From Paenibacillus sp. JZ16 (GTDB lineage Bacteria; Bacillota; Bacilli; Paenibacillales; Paenibacillaceae): DNA of 64,000 bases. Made by a program: the position numbers and the translations under genes. Below are positions 18,097 through 26,934 of the stretch, in pieces (positions within the stretch are counted from its first letter, which is position 1; the number at the start of each line of letters is the position of its first letter). The notes under the pieces were generated by a model, which was not told the origin of the DNA, did no database searches, and saw only the letters and a list, made by a program, of their open reading frames with translations. The stretch spans positions 3,162,001 to 3,226,000 of the forward strand of contig NZ_CP017659.1 in assembly GCF_015326965.1 (NCBI RefSeq). Reading direction: 5' to 3'.

Positions 18097-18136
18097 GAAA
18101 AAAAGCGACCCTCCTCCATCCGGTTCGGAAGGTCGC
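18097..18136 (-). terminator. Terminator of leuA
   Basis: GCGACC (18105-18110) and GGTCGC (18131-18136) form the stem; on the minus strand a run of T residues follows. It lies about 55 nt past the leuA stop. Confidence 0.85.
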
Positions 18137-18192
18137 TTGTGCCATCAATCATAGAAGCGTTAGACGCTAAGGTTCCCTATTCAGCTTTTCAC

Positions 18193-19716
18193 CTAGACCG
18201 ACATCAACGCCGAGTTGCATGCAGCAACGTATGCCAGGCCTGCAGCCATAACGATATCCTGATGCACAGCCGTTCCGCGGAAGATCTTGCCCGCCTTCTC
18301 AACCGTGACCGCCGCTTCGGCATGCGCGTCTTCGCCGCTGCTTAACGAGTGGAGCTCCAGATCGCCAAAGCGGATATCGCTGCTAATTCCTTGGCTGATT
18401 GCCGAGATAACGGCTTGCACCGGACCGTCCGCCACGCTGGAGTAAGTGGCTTCCGTTTGCTCGCTCAGATGACGCAGCGTGATTGCCGCGACCCGGCTGC
18501 TGCCCGTTCCCGAGATGACCTGGGCCTCGATCAGCTCATATACTTGGGCTGGTTTGCCCAAAGTGCTGCTCACCATTTGCAGCAGCTGATCATCGCTGAC
18601 CACCTTCTGACGATCAGCCGTCTCCTTGAAGGTATCGTACAAGGACTCCATCTCGTCTCCATCAAGCTGAACACCGTACCGGGCAAGACGATCCTTCAGC
18701 GCATGACGACCGGAATGCTTGCCCAGCACAATCATGCTCCGCGGAATCCCCAGCTTTTCCGGATCCATAATCTCGTAGGTGCTTCGGTCCTTCAGCAGAC
18801 CGTCCTGGTGGATGCCGGACTCATGCTGGAAGGCGTTCCTGCCGACTACAGGTTTATTAAAAGCGATCGGAAAATGCATCGCACCGCTAACGAGACGAGA
18901 TACTTCATACAGCTTCTCGGCCGTAATGCCCGTCTCTGCCCGCAGCATGTCACCCCGGGCGGATAGAGCCATGACCAGCTCCTCCAATGCGCAGTTGCCT
19001 GTACGCTCGCCTACCCCATTCACGGTAACCTCGATTTGGCTGGCGCCATTCTCAATCGCGGCCAGGCTGTTGGCCACAGCCAAACCGAGATCATTATGGC
19101 AGTGGGCGCTATAGGCGACCGTCTTTCCGCCACGGGCGCCTTCCCGCACACGTCGGAACATCTCGCCATATTCATTCGGAAGCGCATATCCCACCGTATC
19201 GGGCAGATTGATTATCGTTGCACCCTCTTCAATGACGGCTTCCACCATCTCAATCAAGTCGTCAATGCCGGTACGCGAGGCATCCATCGCCGTAAATTCC
19301 ACCACGTCGCTGAACTGCTTCGCATAAGCTGTCATCTCACGTGCCCTTGCCACTACATCCGGACGACTCATGCGCAGCTGGTGTCGAAGATGGATGTCGG
19401 AAGATGAAATAAACAGATGGATTCGCCTTTTGGCCGCATCCTGGGTGGCCTTGACGGCAGCATCAATATCCCCTTTCACGGCCCGTGCGAATCCGCATAT
19501 CTCGACCTGCTGCAGCTGTCTCGAGATGGCCTGCACAGCGGCAAACTCCCCGGGACTAGACACTGGAAATCCGGGCTCCATCACATCTACGCCCAGCTCA
19601 GCCAGCTTTCCGGCCAGCACAATTTTCTGTTCTGGCTGCAGGCTTGCTCCCGGGGCCTGTTCCCCGTCCCGCAACGTTGTATCGAATATTTGGATGGTTC
19701 TCATGGATTCACTCAT
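18193..19716 (-). CDS. leuA: 2-isopropylmalate synthase LeuA
   Basis: LeuA condenses acetyl-CoA with 2-ketoisovalerate, the first committed step of leucine synthesis. It has 507 residues. The TIM-barrel catalytic domain opens with IFDTTLRDGEQAPGASL, and the metal-binding motif SAHCHNDLGLAVANSL is present, with NGVGERTGNCALEE after it. The C-terminal third is the leucine-sensing regulatory domain (SGTGSSRVAAITL). AAGGAGGAG precedes the ATG. It is monocistronic here: leuBCD do not follow. Expression is controlled by two successive leucine T-boxes, and activity probably by leucine feedback. Confidence 0.95.
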   Translation of the reverse strand: MSESMRTIQIFDTTLRDGEQAPGASLQPEQKIVLAGKLAELGVDVMEPGFPVSSPGEFAAVQAISRQLQQVEICGFARAVKGDIDAAVKATQDAAKRRIHLFISSSDIHLRHQLRMSRPDVVARAREMTAYAKQFSDVVEFTAMDASRTGIDDLIEMVEAVIEEGATIINLPDTVGYALPNEYGEMFRRVREGARGGKTVAYSAHCHNDLGLAVANSLAAIENGASQIEVTVNGVGERTGNCALEELVMALSARGDMLRAETGITAEKLYEVSRLVSGAMHFPIAFNKPVVGRNAFQHESGIHQDGLLKDRSTYEIMDPEKLGIPRSMIVLGKHSGRHALKDRLARYGVQLDGDEMESLYDTFKETADRQKVVSDDQLLQMVSSTLGKPAQVYELIEAQVISGTGSSRVAAITLRHLSEQTEATYSSVADGPVQAVISAISQGISSDIRFGDLELHSLSSGEDAHAEAAVTVEKAGKIFRGTAVHQDIVMAAGLAYVAACNSALMSV

Positions 19717-19849
19717 TTTGCATACTCCTCCTTGGTTATGGTATGACCCGATTTCCTACGGGAACGTTGTTGTTTAGTCTGTTCCATATGTTCGCTTTAC
19801 GTCCGCACGTCGACTTGCGTCCGCATCCCACCCTGCTGCTGCCGGCAGC

Positions 19850-20208
19850 AAAAAAGCCCGCCATCTCTTCATATAAGAGACGACGGGCTTAGACCCTCCG
19901 TGGTACCACTCTAATTGACGCGCCTAATTTCGCAGCTGTTCCTTCGCGACATATGCACGTCCACTCACTGTCCATGATCTCCTCATACCGGCCGGTCATG
20001 AAGAGAATGGACGTCCTGATGACGGAGGAAACTCCGTAAGAGAGTACAGCTGCATTCAGGGTCGTTGGGCTGTCTAGCTCCATCAACCGATGCTTGCTGC
20101 TGTTCCCCTCTTCCGCTCCCGGGCGAGATTCGAAGGTTGCTGCCGCTGCGTTACACCAAACCCGCAGCTCTCTGTAGACGGCTCCCTTTTACTGCTCCCG
20201 TTCATTGC
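19850..20208 (-). promoter_or_regulatory. Leader-proximal T-box riboswitch (Leu) of leuA
   Basis: On the minus strand the element has Stem I features (CAGTA at its base, AGAGAGCTGCGGG, TTGGTG), the T-box sequence AGAGTGGTACCACG (19899-19912) and a terminator with AAGCCCGTCGTCTC/GAGATGGCGGGCTT arms and a T-run (19850-19855). The specifier is most likely CTC (20125-20127), a leucine codon, although this loop carries one extra T compared with the distal copy. Confidence 0.9.
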
Positions 20209-20342
20209 GTTTATTCGATATGTTGTTATGCTGACTATCATATCCTTCGGATCACTATATCCGTAGATTCCGCTTTTATCATCTGCGGATTGAAAGTGAA
20301 GCTCTTTATCAGATTGATTCGTATTTAGCTGTCCAAGCATGC

Positions 20343-20676
20343 AAAAAAGCCTGCCATCTCTTATTCAAGAGACGACAGGCTATCCTATCGCGGTACCACT
20401 CTTGTTGACTCTAAGCTCCCGGGATCATCATGCTGTCTCCCGAACCTAAAGCCCCCTCCATCGCCAAATCACAAATGATTTGTGCGGAGCCATTCTCACG
20501 GAGGCCATCCCGTAGCAAGGTCAAACTCCGCAATTCAATCCGTGCCTGACCGGCACTTCGCTGCGCAAGGTTCCCCAGCTCCGCTCCCAGGTGAGTTCAG
20601 GTCCCTCTCGTCTGCGTTGCACCGTCCCGCAGCTCTCTTCATCCAAGGTTCACCTTACTGATCCTGTTCTTCGCGT
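20343..20676 (-). promoter_or_regulatory. Promoter-proximal T-box riboswitch (Leu) of leuA
   Basis: A complete T-box on the minus strand: Stem I with CAGTA, AGAGAGCTGCGGGA and CGGTG; the specifier context GAA-CTC-A (CTC at 20593-20595, leucine); the T-box sequence AGAGTGGTACCGCG (20389-20402); and the terminator AGCCTGTCGTCTCTT/AAGAGATGGCAGGCT with a T-run (20343-20348). It lies in series with a second T-box. The 134 bp between the two show no clear promoter. Confidence 0.92.
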
Positions 20677-20701
20677 TTCAACATTCTGGAATTTGATAAA
20701 G

Positions 20702-20730
20702 ATTATACGTCCTATACAAATACGTGTCAA
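20702..20730 (-). promoter_or_regulatory. Consensus sigma-A promoter of the leuA leader
   Basis: On the minus strand, -35 TTGACA (20725-20730) and -10 TATAAT (20702-20707) are separated by 17 bp, a perfect match. It starts within 7 bp of the tsaD stop codon and drives the tandem T-box leader. Confidence 0.9.
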
Positions 20731-20736
20731 GTGGCT

Positions 20737-21786
20737 TTAGCTTAATGGCTCCGCCCAAAGCTCCAGTGACATTTGCGGGTCGGCCTTCATATCGAGCGGC
20801 GTAAAGCTCCCCTGCTTCCATTTCAGATGCGCCGCGGCAGCAATCATCGCTCCGTTATCGGTACAATACTGAAATGGCGGGATCGTCAGCAATATCCCTT
20901 CCTGCTCGCAGCGTTCAGCCAAGGCTTTACGGAGTCCGCGATTGGCGGCAACGCCGCCGCACAGCAGCAGCTGCTTGGCATCATATGCTCTGACCGCACG
21001 AACCGCCTTTTCCACGAGCACTTCGACCACGGATTCCTGGAAACCCCGGGCTATCGCTTCCGTCCGGACTTCCTCTCCACGCATTTTGCTCTGATTGACG
21101 ACATTTAATACAGCCGATTTCAGACCGCTGAAACTGAAGTCGTAGGAATCCGGCTCCAGCCATACGCGAGGAAGCTCCACAACCTCCTCGGCCTCCAATG
21201 CCATTCGGTCGACATGCGGACCGCCGGGATATGGGAAGCCAAGCGCCCTGGCCACCTTGTCGTACGCTTCGCCAACCGCATCATCCCGCGTCCTGCCGAT
21301 CAACTCAAAGCTGCCTTCGTCTTTCATGTAGACTAGCTCGGTATGACCGCCGGAAACCACCAGCGCCATGCAAGGGTAAGCGATATCGCCCACAAAACGA
21401 TTGGCATAGATATGACCCGCAATATGATGCGTGCCAATCAGCGGCTTGCCGAGCGCAAACGCCAGGCTTTTAGCAGCCATAACGCCAACGAGAAGCGCCC
21501 CAACCAGGCCAGGACCCTGCGTTACGGCGATCGCCGACAAATCCTTCATTTCAATGCCGGCCTCAGCTACGGCTTGTTCAATAATTAGCGTGATACTCTC
21601 CACATGCTTGCGGGAAGCCACCTCGGGCACCACCCCGCCAAAAGCTTTATGCGTTTCAATCTGGCTCGCAATGACACTGGACAAAACCTCGCAGCCATCC
21701 TTTACAACGGCAACCGAGGTTTCATCGCAGCTCGTTTCTATCGCCAATATGCAGCTGTGCTGCCGGTCTACTCTTTCTTCATTCAT
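20737..21786 (-). CDS. tsaD: tRNA t6A threonylcarbamoyltransferase subunit TsaD
   Basis: TsaD transfers threonylcarbamoyl to A37 of ANN-reading tRNAs, together with TsaB and TsaE. It has 349 residues. The ASKHA fold starts [16 protein letters not shown]. The metal-binding [12 protein letters not shown] and the family blocks [34 protein letters not shown] and [13 protein letters not shown] are all present. The start at 21786 is chosen because its ATG overlaps the rimI stop (ATGA); a longer frame would extend 20 codons into rimI. It is the last gene of the tsaE-tsaB-rimI-tsaD operon. It was formerly annotated gcp, a glycoprotease, which is incorrect. Confidence 0.95.
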   Translation of the reverse strand: MNEERVDRQHSCILAIETSCDETSVAVVKDGCEVLSSVIASQIETHKAFGGVVPEVASRKHVESITLIIEQAVAEAGIEMKDLSAIAVTQGPGLVGALLVGVMAAKSLAFALGKPLIGTHHIAGHIYANRFVGDIAYPCMALVVSGGHTELVYMKDEGSFELIGRTRDDAVGEAYDKVARALGFPYPGGPHVDRMALEAEEVVELPRVWLEPDSYDFSFSGLKSAVLNVVNQSKMRGEEVRTEAIARGFQESVVEVLVEKAVRAVRAYDAKQLLLCGGVAANRGLRKALAERCEQEGILLTIPPFQYCTDNGAMIAAAAHLKWKQGSFTPLDMKADPQMSLELWAEPLS

Positions 21787-22307
21787 GATAGCCTTTGACT
21801 TCCTTCCTCGCCATCGTCCTCCCGATAAGGGGGCAGATCTGCCCACATGATGAGTGCGTCTTCCTGATTATCGGAATAATACCCCTTCCGGACACCGGCT
21901 GGTTTAAACCCTTTTTTGATATATAAGTGCTGGGCCACGTGATTGGATACCCGGACTTCCAGCGTCATTTTCTCCATTCCCATATAGGCAGCAGTCTTCA
22001 TCAATTCCGTAAGCAGACGATCGCCCCACTTGCGTCCGCGGTACTGCTCCAGAAGCGCAATATTTGTAACGTGCGCTTCATCCACGATCGTCCACATGCC
22101 TGCATATCCTACCGTTTTGCCTTCGTACTCCATAATCATATAACGTGCAAAATGATTCAATTTCAGTTCATTGTGAAAAGCTTCCTCGGTCCAGGGCACG
22201 GTGAACGCTTCGCGCTCCACCACGAGAACCTCCGGAATATCCTCCAGGGTCATCAACCGAAAGGACAAACCGTCTTCACCATCTACCGGCTTCTTCTGCT
22301 GATTCAT
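21783..22307 (-). CDS. rimI: Ribosomal protein bS18-type N-acetyltransferase RimI
   Basis: This is a GNAT-fold acetyltransferase of about 174 residues. The core includes [20 protein letters not shown], the acetyl-CoA pyrophosphate loop (Q/R-x-x-G-x-G/W-like), followed by [29 protein letters not shown], the RimI signature. The frame is open for another 78 codons upstream, but that part overlaps tsaB; the ATG at 22307 is the sensible start, 20 nt after the tsaB stop. It is fourth-side coupled to tsaD by a stop/start overlap. The real substrate in this lineage may not be S18. Confidence 0.88.
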   Translation of the reverse strand: MNQQKKPVDGEDGLSFRLMTLEDIPEVLVVEREAFTVPWTEEAFHNELKLNHFARYMIMEYEGKTVGYAGMWTIVDEAHVTNIALLEQYRGRKWGDRLLTELMKTAAYMGMEKMTLEVRVSNHVAQHLYIKKGFKPAGVRKGYYSDNQEDALIMWADLPPYREDDGEEGSQRLS

Positions 22308-22326
22308 GACGAATCCTACGCTCCCT

Positions 22327-23118
22327 TCACCGCTTACGCAGCAGGTTCGCTTCCGCTTCGGAAAGCTGTGTATAATTGGGTACCAGTGTATGCAGATCAT
22401 CCGTTTCTCCGGCGAGCAGCCTCGCTGCGCCCAAGTACCCCATCCAGCGGCCTTCGAGCGAGTACGGATGAATATGCAGCCGTTCTCCGAACCCCGGCTC
22501 AAGCCTGCGGGCGGTTTCGGCATGGAGTTCCACTTCCCCAATAAACCAAAGGCAGACCGGGCGTTCCTCTTCAGGCAGCTTGCTGATGCGTTCCTTAATG
22601 GCTTCCACCCAGGATTGCATCAGGCGAATACCGTCTGCCTCCAGACGTATCGGCGCACTCTCCTTGCTCTCTGAATCGGCAGCGAATAATGCCGTGTACA
22701 CCTGTCCCCGTCTTGCATCCAGCAGCGGAATGATCCAGTGGACTCCCGCCTTTGGCTCGGCTTCGTTCCATCCGGACTTCAGGCCTCCCCATGCAAGGGC
22801 ATGCAGGCTGGATACCCCGACAACCGGGATGTGATTAGCCCATGCCAATGTTTTGGCAGCCGTTACCGCAATCCGGATCCCTGTATAAGATCCCGGCCCT
22901 ACTCCCACGGCAATGCCGTCCATCTGGTCCATGCCGAGGCCTGCTTCAGCAAGCGCCTGTGCCATCACCGGATGCAGATGCACCGAGTGATTGCGGTCTG
23001 CGTTCGTGTTCACTTCCGACAGCAGCTTGTCCTGCTCCATCACGGATACCGCCAGCGATGCCGTAGACGTATCCAGCGCCAAAAACCGCTGCTGCGGCTT
23101 CGTGTCATTGTTGTTCAT
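22327..23118 (-). CDS. tsaB: tRNA t6A synthesis dimerisation subunit TsaB
   Basis: TsaB is a TsaD paralogue without catalytic metal ligands and the scaffold for TsaD and TsaE. It has about 263 residues. The N-terminal FLALDTSTASLAVSV and the core GVGPGSYTGIRIAVTAAKTLAW are diagnostic. The start could be 23118 (GGGG 8 nt upstream) or 23139; either overlaps the tsaE end, indicating coupled translation. Confidence 0.92.
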   Translation of the reverse strand: MNNNDTKPQQRFLALDTSTASLAVSVMEQDKLLSEVNTNADRNHSVHLHPVMAQALAEAGLGMDQMDGIAVGVGPGSYTGIRIAVTAAKTLAWANHIPVVGVSSLHALAWGGLKSGWNEAEPKAGVHWIIPLLDARRGQVYTALFAADSESKESAPIRLEADGIRLMQSWVEAIKERISKLPEEERPVCLWFIGEVELHAETARRLEPGFGERLHIHPYSLEGRWMGYLGAARLLAGETDDLHTLVPNYTQLSEAEANLLRKR

Positions 23119-23608
23119 TCCAGCTACCCCATTTTTCATTCAAATCCCGGCACCACTCGCCATAGGGCTCGCCCTGGCTTGAAAGTGTGATGGTCCGGTG
23201 CGTTTCGCCTGTCGTTTCAAGCTGGATATGCAGATACCGCTCAGGCAACAGCTCAGTGATCAGACTGCTCCATTCCACGAGACAAACCCCTTCACCAAAA
23301 AAATACTCATCCAGCCCGAGCTCATCCGCTTCATCGACCGACAAACGGTACACATCCATATGGTAGAGCGGCAGACGCCCCTCATATTCTTTAATAATCG
23401 TAAATGTCGGGCTATTCACAACCCCGTTCACACCAAGGTGCTGTGCAAATTGTTTGGAGAATGCCGTTTTTCCTGCCCCAAGATCCCCGTCCAGTCCGAT
23501 GACAGTCCCTGGCTCCGCTCTAGCGGCCAGCCAAGCAGCAAGCTGCTCCGTCTCCTCCAGACTGCTTGAAATCATTCGAAACTGGCCCTCCGTACGGCCA
23601 TTGTTCAC
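23105..23608 (-). CDS. tsaE: tRNA t6A synthesis ATPase TsaE
   Basis: TsaE is a small P-loop ATPase required for cycling of the TsaB-TsaD complex. It has 167 residues. Walker A is GDLGAGKTAFSK, followed by the conserved SPTFTIIKEYEG, HMDVYRL and CLVEWSSLI motifs. The start is GTG at 23608 with a GGGTGGG box. It is the first gene of the t6A operon; thiL, which precedes it in B. subtilis, is not present here. Confidence 0.93.
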   Translation of the reverse strand: MNNGRTEGQFRMISSSLEETEQLAAWLAARAEPGTVIGLDGDLGAGKTAFSKQFAQHLGVNGVVNSPTFTIIKEYEGRLPLYHMDVYRLSVDEADELGLDEYFFGEGVCLVEWSSLITELLPERYLHIQLETTGETHRTITLSSQGEPYGEWCRDLNEKWGSWNEQQ

Positions 23609-23827
23609 TGATAACCCACCCTTTACTTAGTTTGCCCATATCTCAAAATACTTGATCTTCATTATATCGGTCCTCCCAACCTGCTGCAAGAACATGAGTT
23701 TTTACCTTCATAACTCAATTAAGAAAAGAAACGTCAAACCAGGTTGCAAACACTGACACTACGTAGTCAAAGATTAAGCATTATAGTTAAACCATAACGA
23801 TGATAAAAAGATTTGAGGAGGATTATA

Positions 23828-25009
23828 ATGAACCCCACGAATGTATCGAATACAGCCCCATATTCAGAAGAAACCATACTTCCATTTCGCATTCAAATTC
23901 CAGAGTCGGACCTGCTTGACCTTAAGGAACGTTTGACCCGCACTCGCTGGCCTGATGACCTGGAGGATCATCACTGGGAATATGGCACACCGCTGTCTTA
24001 CCTGAAAGAGTTATCCACCTATTGGAAGGATGTTTACGATTGGCGTAAATATGAAACCATGTTGAATCAATTCCCTCAATATACGACCACCATCGATGGG
24101 CAAAACATTCACTTCCTGCATGTTCGCTCCCCTGAGCCTGATGCGATTCCTCTAATCATAACCCATGGCTGGCCCGGATCGATTGTGGAGTTTACCCGCA
24201 TGATTGAACCGCTCACCAATCCCGGCAAGTACGGTGGAAATCCGTCCGATGCATTTCATCTCGTAATCCCGTCCCTCCCAGGCTTCGGCTTTTCCGGGCA
24301 CACCACCGAACGCGGATGGAATATCGAGCGTGTCGCTAAAGCGTGGGATGAATTAATGCGCCGCCTGGGCTATGAACGATATGGAGCACAGGGGGGAGAT
24401 ACCGGGAGCATGGTTTCAGCGGAACTTGGCCGGATCGCTGCAGAGCGAATCGTTGGCGTACATTGTAACGGTCTGTCGGTGTTTCCAACCGGGGATCCGG
24501 CTGAAAGCGACAACCTTACGGCTGTAGAAAAACTTCGCTATGATGAATTAGCCGGTGGCGGATTTGAAGGGTCCGGATATGCCATCCTTCAGGCGACCAG
24601 ACCCCAGACGCTTTCCTACGGCTTAACGGATTCCCCTGTTGGGCAGCTTGCATGGATAGTAGAGAAGTTTAAGGAATGGACCGATCCAACGGCCGATCTT
24701 CCTGAGGATGCGGTAGACCTTGAGCTCCTTCTTACGAATGTCTCGATCTATTGGCTGACAGCAACGGCAGGCTCCTCCGCAAGAATTTATAAAGAAAGCT
24801 CGAACAATTGGGGAGCGCCGGCACCATATTCCTCCGTGCCCACCGGCGTGGCGGTCTTTCCCAAAGACCTCTCCATTCGCAGTATGGTCGAGCAGCAGTA
24901 CCATGTCGTCCATTGGTCAGAGTTCGACCGCGGCGGCCATTTCGCCGCATTGGAAGCTCCCGATCTGCTGACTGAAGATATCCGGTTATTTTTCAGAGAG
25001 ATTCGTTAA
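23828..25009 (+). CDS. Epoxide hydrolase (EHN-type alpha/beta hydrolase)
   Basis: This is an alpha/beta hydrolase of 393 residues with the N-terminal epoxide-hydrolase domain (EHN, residues about 15-120). The oxyanion motif is THGWPGS, and the nucleophile Asp lies in GAQGGDTGS (about residue 190). The catalytic His is probably in DRGGHFAALEAPD near the C-terminus. GAGGAGG before the ATG at 23828 fixes the start and excludes a 5-codon extension. It stands alone between the t6A operon and the spore-protein genes. The substrate cannot be assigned. Confidence 0.88.
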   Translation: MNPTNVSNTAPYSEETILPFRIQIPESDLLDLKERLTRTRWPDDLEDHHWEYGTPLSYLKELSTYWKDVYDWRKYETMLNQFPQYTTTIDGQNIHFLHVRSPEPDAIPLIITHGWPGSIVEFTRMIEPLTNPGKYGGNPSDAFHLVIPSLPGFGFSGHTTERGWNIERVAKAWDELMRRLGYERYGAQGGDTGSMVSAELGRIAAERIVGVHCNGLSVFPTGDPAESDNLTAVEKLRYDELAGGGFEGSGYAILQATRPQTLSYGLTDSPVGQLAWIVEKFKEWTDPTADLPEDAVDLELLLTNVSIYWLTATAGSSARIYKESSNNWGAPAPYSSVPTGVAVFPKDLSIRSMVEQQYHVVHWSEFDRGGHFAALEAPDLLTEDIRLFFREIR

Positions 25010-25026
25010 CGACAGGGTCAACACAA

Positions 25027-25076
25027 ACACACCTTATCCGGGTTCCAACATACGGAGTCCCGAGTAAGGTGTATTT
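25027..25076 (+). terminator. Terminator of the epoxide hydrolase gene
   Basis: ACACCTTA and TAAGGTGT arms, extended by CGGG/CCCG, are followed by TTTTTT. Confidence 0.85.
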
Positions 25077-25129
25077 TTTCGTGTTTATTAAACAGTTTCC
25101 CGGAATTCTAGAGGCCCTGCAATAATAAG

Positions 25130-25312
25130 CTATTCGCCTTCTTTTAGCCGGTCTACGTCTACAGTCAGCGTATTGGTCGGACGAGAGCCGACCTGGACGG
25201 TGGCCATTCCGTTCTGCTGATCCACATGCTCGATCCACACGGACTCCCCTTCAAGATTGACCTTGTAAATATCCTTGGAGTTGAAAATCTCTACGGCGCG
25301 CTGTATCTCCAT
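25130..25312 (-). CDS. sspH: H-type small acid-soluble spore protein SspH
   Basis: A 60-residue protein with the SspH pattern: MEIQRAVEIFNSKDIYKV, then VWIEHVDQQNGMATVQV and an acidic DVDRLKEGE end. H-type SASPs are minor spore-core proteins made late in the forespore. It lies 4 nt after the preceding hypothetical gene and shares its sigma-G-like promoter. Confidence 0.85.
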   Translation of the reverse strand: MEIQRAVEIFNSKDIYKVNLEGESVWIEHVDQQNGMATVQVGSRPTNTLTVDVDRLKEGE

Positions 25313-25316
25313 ACGT

Positions 25317-25604
25317 TTAATCCTCCTTCTCCCTATTTCTTGGCGATTCGTCCACGATGTCCATCGTATCGGTTGTGGAAGGGCCGATCAGCCCATTATC
25401 TATGGTGACATTGCCTCCGCCAAGGCCTTCGTTGATCATCCGGTCAATATCGAACATCGTAGATTCGCGAGAGATCTCGCTCTCCTCCGAGGTCAGGTTG
25501 TTCCAATCCACCATGTCCCCGTTCACCGATTCTGCAGCGGAATGGTCCGAGGCTCTGTCCTTCTGTATCTCTTCCGACGTTTGGGTTTCTCTAGGCTCCG
25601 TCAT
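25317..25604 (-). CDS. Hypothetical acidic protein, sspH operon partner
   Basis: A 95-residue, hydrophilic, acidic protein rich in Glu, Ser, Thr and Asp, with no membrane span or signal. The central segment MFDIDRMINEGLGGGNVTID looks ordered; both ends look disordered. GGAGG 11 nt before the ATG at 25604 decides the start over one 17 codons upstream. It is co-transcribed with sspH, so probably a forespore product. I do not recognise the family. Confidence 0.75.
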   Translation of the reverse strand: MTEPRETQTSEEIQKDRASDHSAAESVNGDMVDWNNLTSEESEISRESTMFDIDRMINEGLGGGNVTIDNGLIGPSTTDTMDIVDESPRNREKED

Positions 25605-25642
25605 GACGAAAATCACCTCCTTATACAGGCAGCATTCAACGT

Positions 25643-25672
25643 CAATATGCCACAAACAGGTTCTAATTATGC
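25643..25672 (-). promoter_or_regulatory. Candidate sigma-G promoter of the sspH operon
   Basis: On the minus strand, GCATAA (25667-25672) and CATATTG (25643-25649) are 17 bp apart, close to the forespore sigma-G consensus (GMATR...CATNHTA). It is positioned about 40 nt upstream of the first start codon of an operon encoding a spore protein. Confidence 0.6.
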
Positions 25673-25727
25673 AATCCTGAGCTATAACTCATACTAGAGT
25701 CTTTTTTTGGGCACACTGATAGAGGTA

Positions 25728-25898
25728 GTACAAAAAGTCCGCTTTTGATCACGAAGCAAATCAGGAAGCAAGCAGCTCGGCATCGAATCTTGAATTCAGC
25801 CGGGCCTTCCGGTGCTCACGTACCCAAAATGTACGCTCCGCTTCTCAGTCCCTATCTTCATCCAACCTTCTCGGTGCTGAAAACCGACCTTTTTGAAC
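25728..25898. repeat. MITE-like dispersed element, copy A (171 bp)
   Basis: The element is bounded by imperfect terminal inverted repeats (left GTACAAAAAGTCCGCTTTT; right, reverse complement GTTCAAAAAGGTCGGTTTT). Its interior matches, in inverse orientation, the element at 46249-46527. It is embedded in a 26-bp direct repeat beginning CACTGATAGAGG (25714-25739 and 25902-25927). It encodes no protein and lies directly upstream of ku. Confidence 0.85.
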
Positions 25899-25944
25899 AC
25901 GCACTGATAGAGGTAGTACAAAAAGTCATAGTACTCGTTATTAC

Positions 25945-25975
25945 GTTTACTACACGGTCATACCCAAACATATTA
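25945..25975 (+). promoter_or_regulatory. Possible forespore promoter of ku
   Basis: CATATTA (25969-25975) fits the sigma-G/F -10; GTTTA (25945-25949) is a sigma-F-like -35 at somewhat long spacing. Forespore expression of ku is known in B. subtilis. Confidence 0.35.
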
Positions 25976-25999
25976 GAATTTGATAGGAGGTTTCATAGA

Positions 26000-26929
26000 A
26001 TGCATACGGTATGGAAGGGCGCGATCAGCTTTGGTCTGGTGCACGTGCCTGTCAAGATGTTCTCGGCCACGGAAGATAAGGATATTTCGATGCGGTACAT
26101 CCACAAGGAGTGCGGCAGTCCGCTCTCTTACATCCGCAAATGTCCGGTATGTGAAGAGGAAGTGGCCTGGGAGGAAATTACGAAGGGATACGAGTATGAG
26201 AAGGGGAAATTCGTGCTGTTCGAAAAAGAGGAACTGGAGCAGCTGGCGGAGCAGAACAGCAAAAACATAACGATCCTGGACTTTGTGGATCTAACCGAGA
26301 TTGACCCGATTTATTTTCAAAAGACGTACTACCTCTCGCCGGATCAAGCAGGCGCAAACGCATATCGGCTCCTGCTGGAAGCGATGAAGCAGTCCGGCAA
26401 AATCGGCATCGCCAAAATCGCTATTCGCTCGAAGAGCAGTCTGGCCGCGATCCGGGTGCTCGATGAATGCTTGTCGATCGAGACGATTTTCTACCCGGAT
26501 GAGATCCGGCCGATCTCTCAGGTCCCGAATTTGCCTGAAAGAACCGAGGTCAACTCCAAGGAACTCGATATGGCCAAACTGCTGATTGACCAGTTGTCGA
26601 CTCCCTTTGATCCTGAGAAATACACGGATGATTATCGCGAACGTCTCCTGGATCTGATCAACAGCAAAGTATCCGGTGAAGAAATCAAAATTGCCCCTGC
26701 TCGTCAGGAGACCAACGTTGTCGATCTGATGGCTGCCCTCCAGGCAAGCATCGAAGCTGTAAAGCCGATCGGAACGGATCCGGGCACCAAACCAAAGCCG
26801 CGTAAAACGACCCGGAAGACGGCAGCCAAAGAACCTGCTGCCAAGGTCAGCGGCGGAGAAGGCGATCTTGACGCACCGAAGCCGAAGCGCCGAACAACCA
26901 AATCCAAGAAATCCGACTCCACTTCCTGA
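26000..26929 (+). CDS. ku: Non-homologous end-joining protein Ku
   Basis: Bacterial Ku binds double-strand ends as a homodimeric ring and recruits the LigD ligase. It has 309 residues and starts MHTVWKGAISFGLVHVPVKM, with CPVCEEEVAWEEITKGYEY and DPIYFQKTYYLSPD typical of the core. The C-terminal tail is Lys/Arg/Pro-rich (KPKPRKTTRKTAAK), as in the extended tails that contact DNA and ligase. AGGAGG 9 nt before 26000 sets the start. It is followed after 5 nt by the ligase gene. Confidence 0.95.
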   Translation: MHTVWKGAISFGLVHVPVKMFSATEDKDISMRYIHKECGSPLSYIRKCPVCEEEVAWEEITKGYEYEKGKFVLFEKEELEQLAEQNSKNITILDFVDLTEIDPIYFQKTYYLSPDQAGANAYRLLLEAMKQSGKIGIAKIAIRSKSSLAAIRVLDECLSIETIFYPDEIRPISQVPNLPERTEVNSKELDMAKLLIDQLSTPFDPEKYTDDYRERLLDLINSKVSGEEIKIAPARQETNVVDLMAALQASIEAVKPIGTDPGTKPKPRKTTRKTAAKEPAAKVSGGEGDLDAPKPKRRTTKSKKSDSTS

Positions 26930-26934
26930 TTCGT

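Noticed and set aside
20083..20340. An 85-codon minus-strand frame between and into the two T-boxes
   Set aside because: It overlaps Stem I of the proximal T-box and has no ribosome binding site; the RNA structures explain the sequence.
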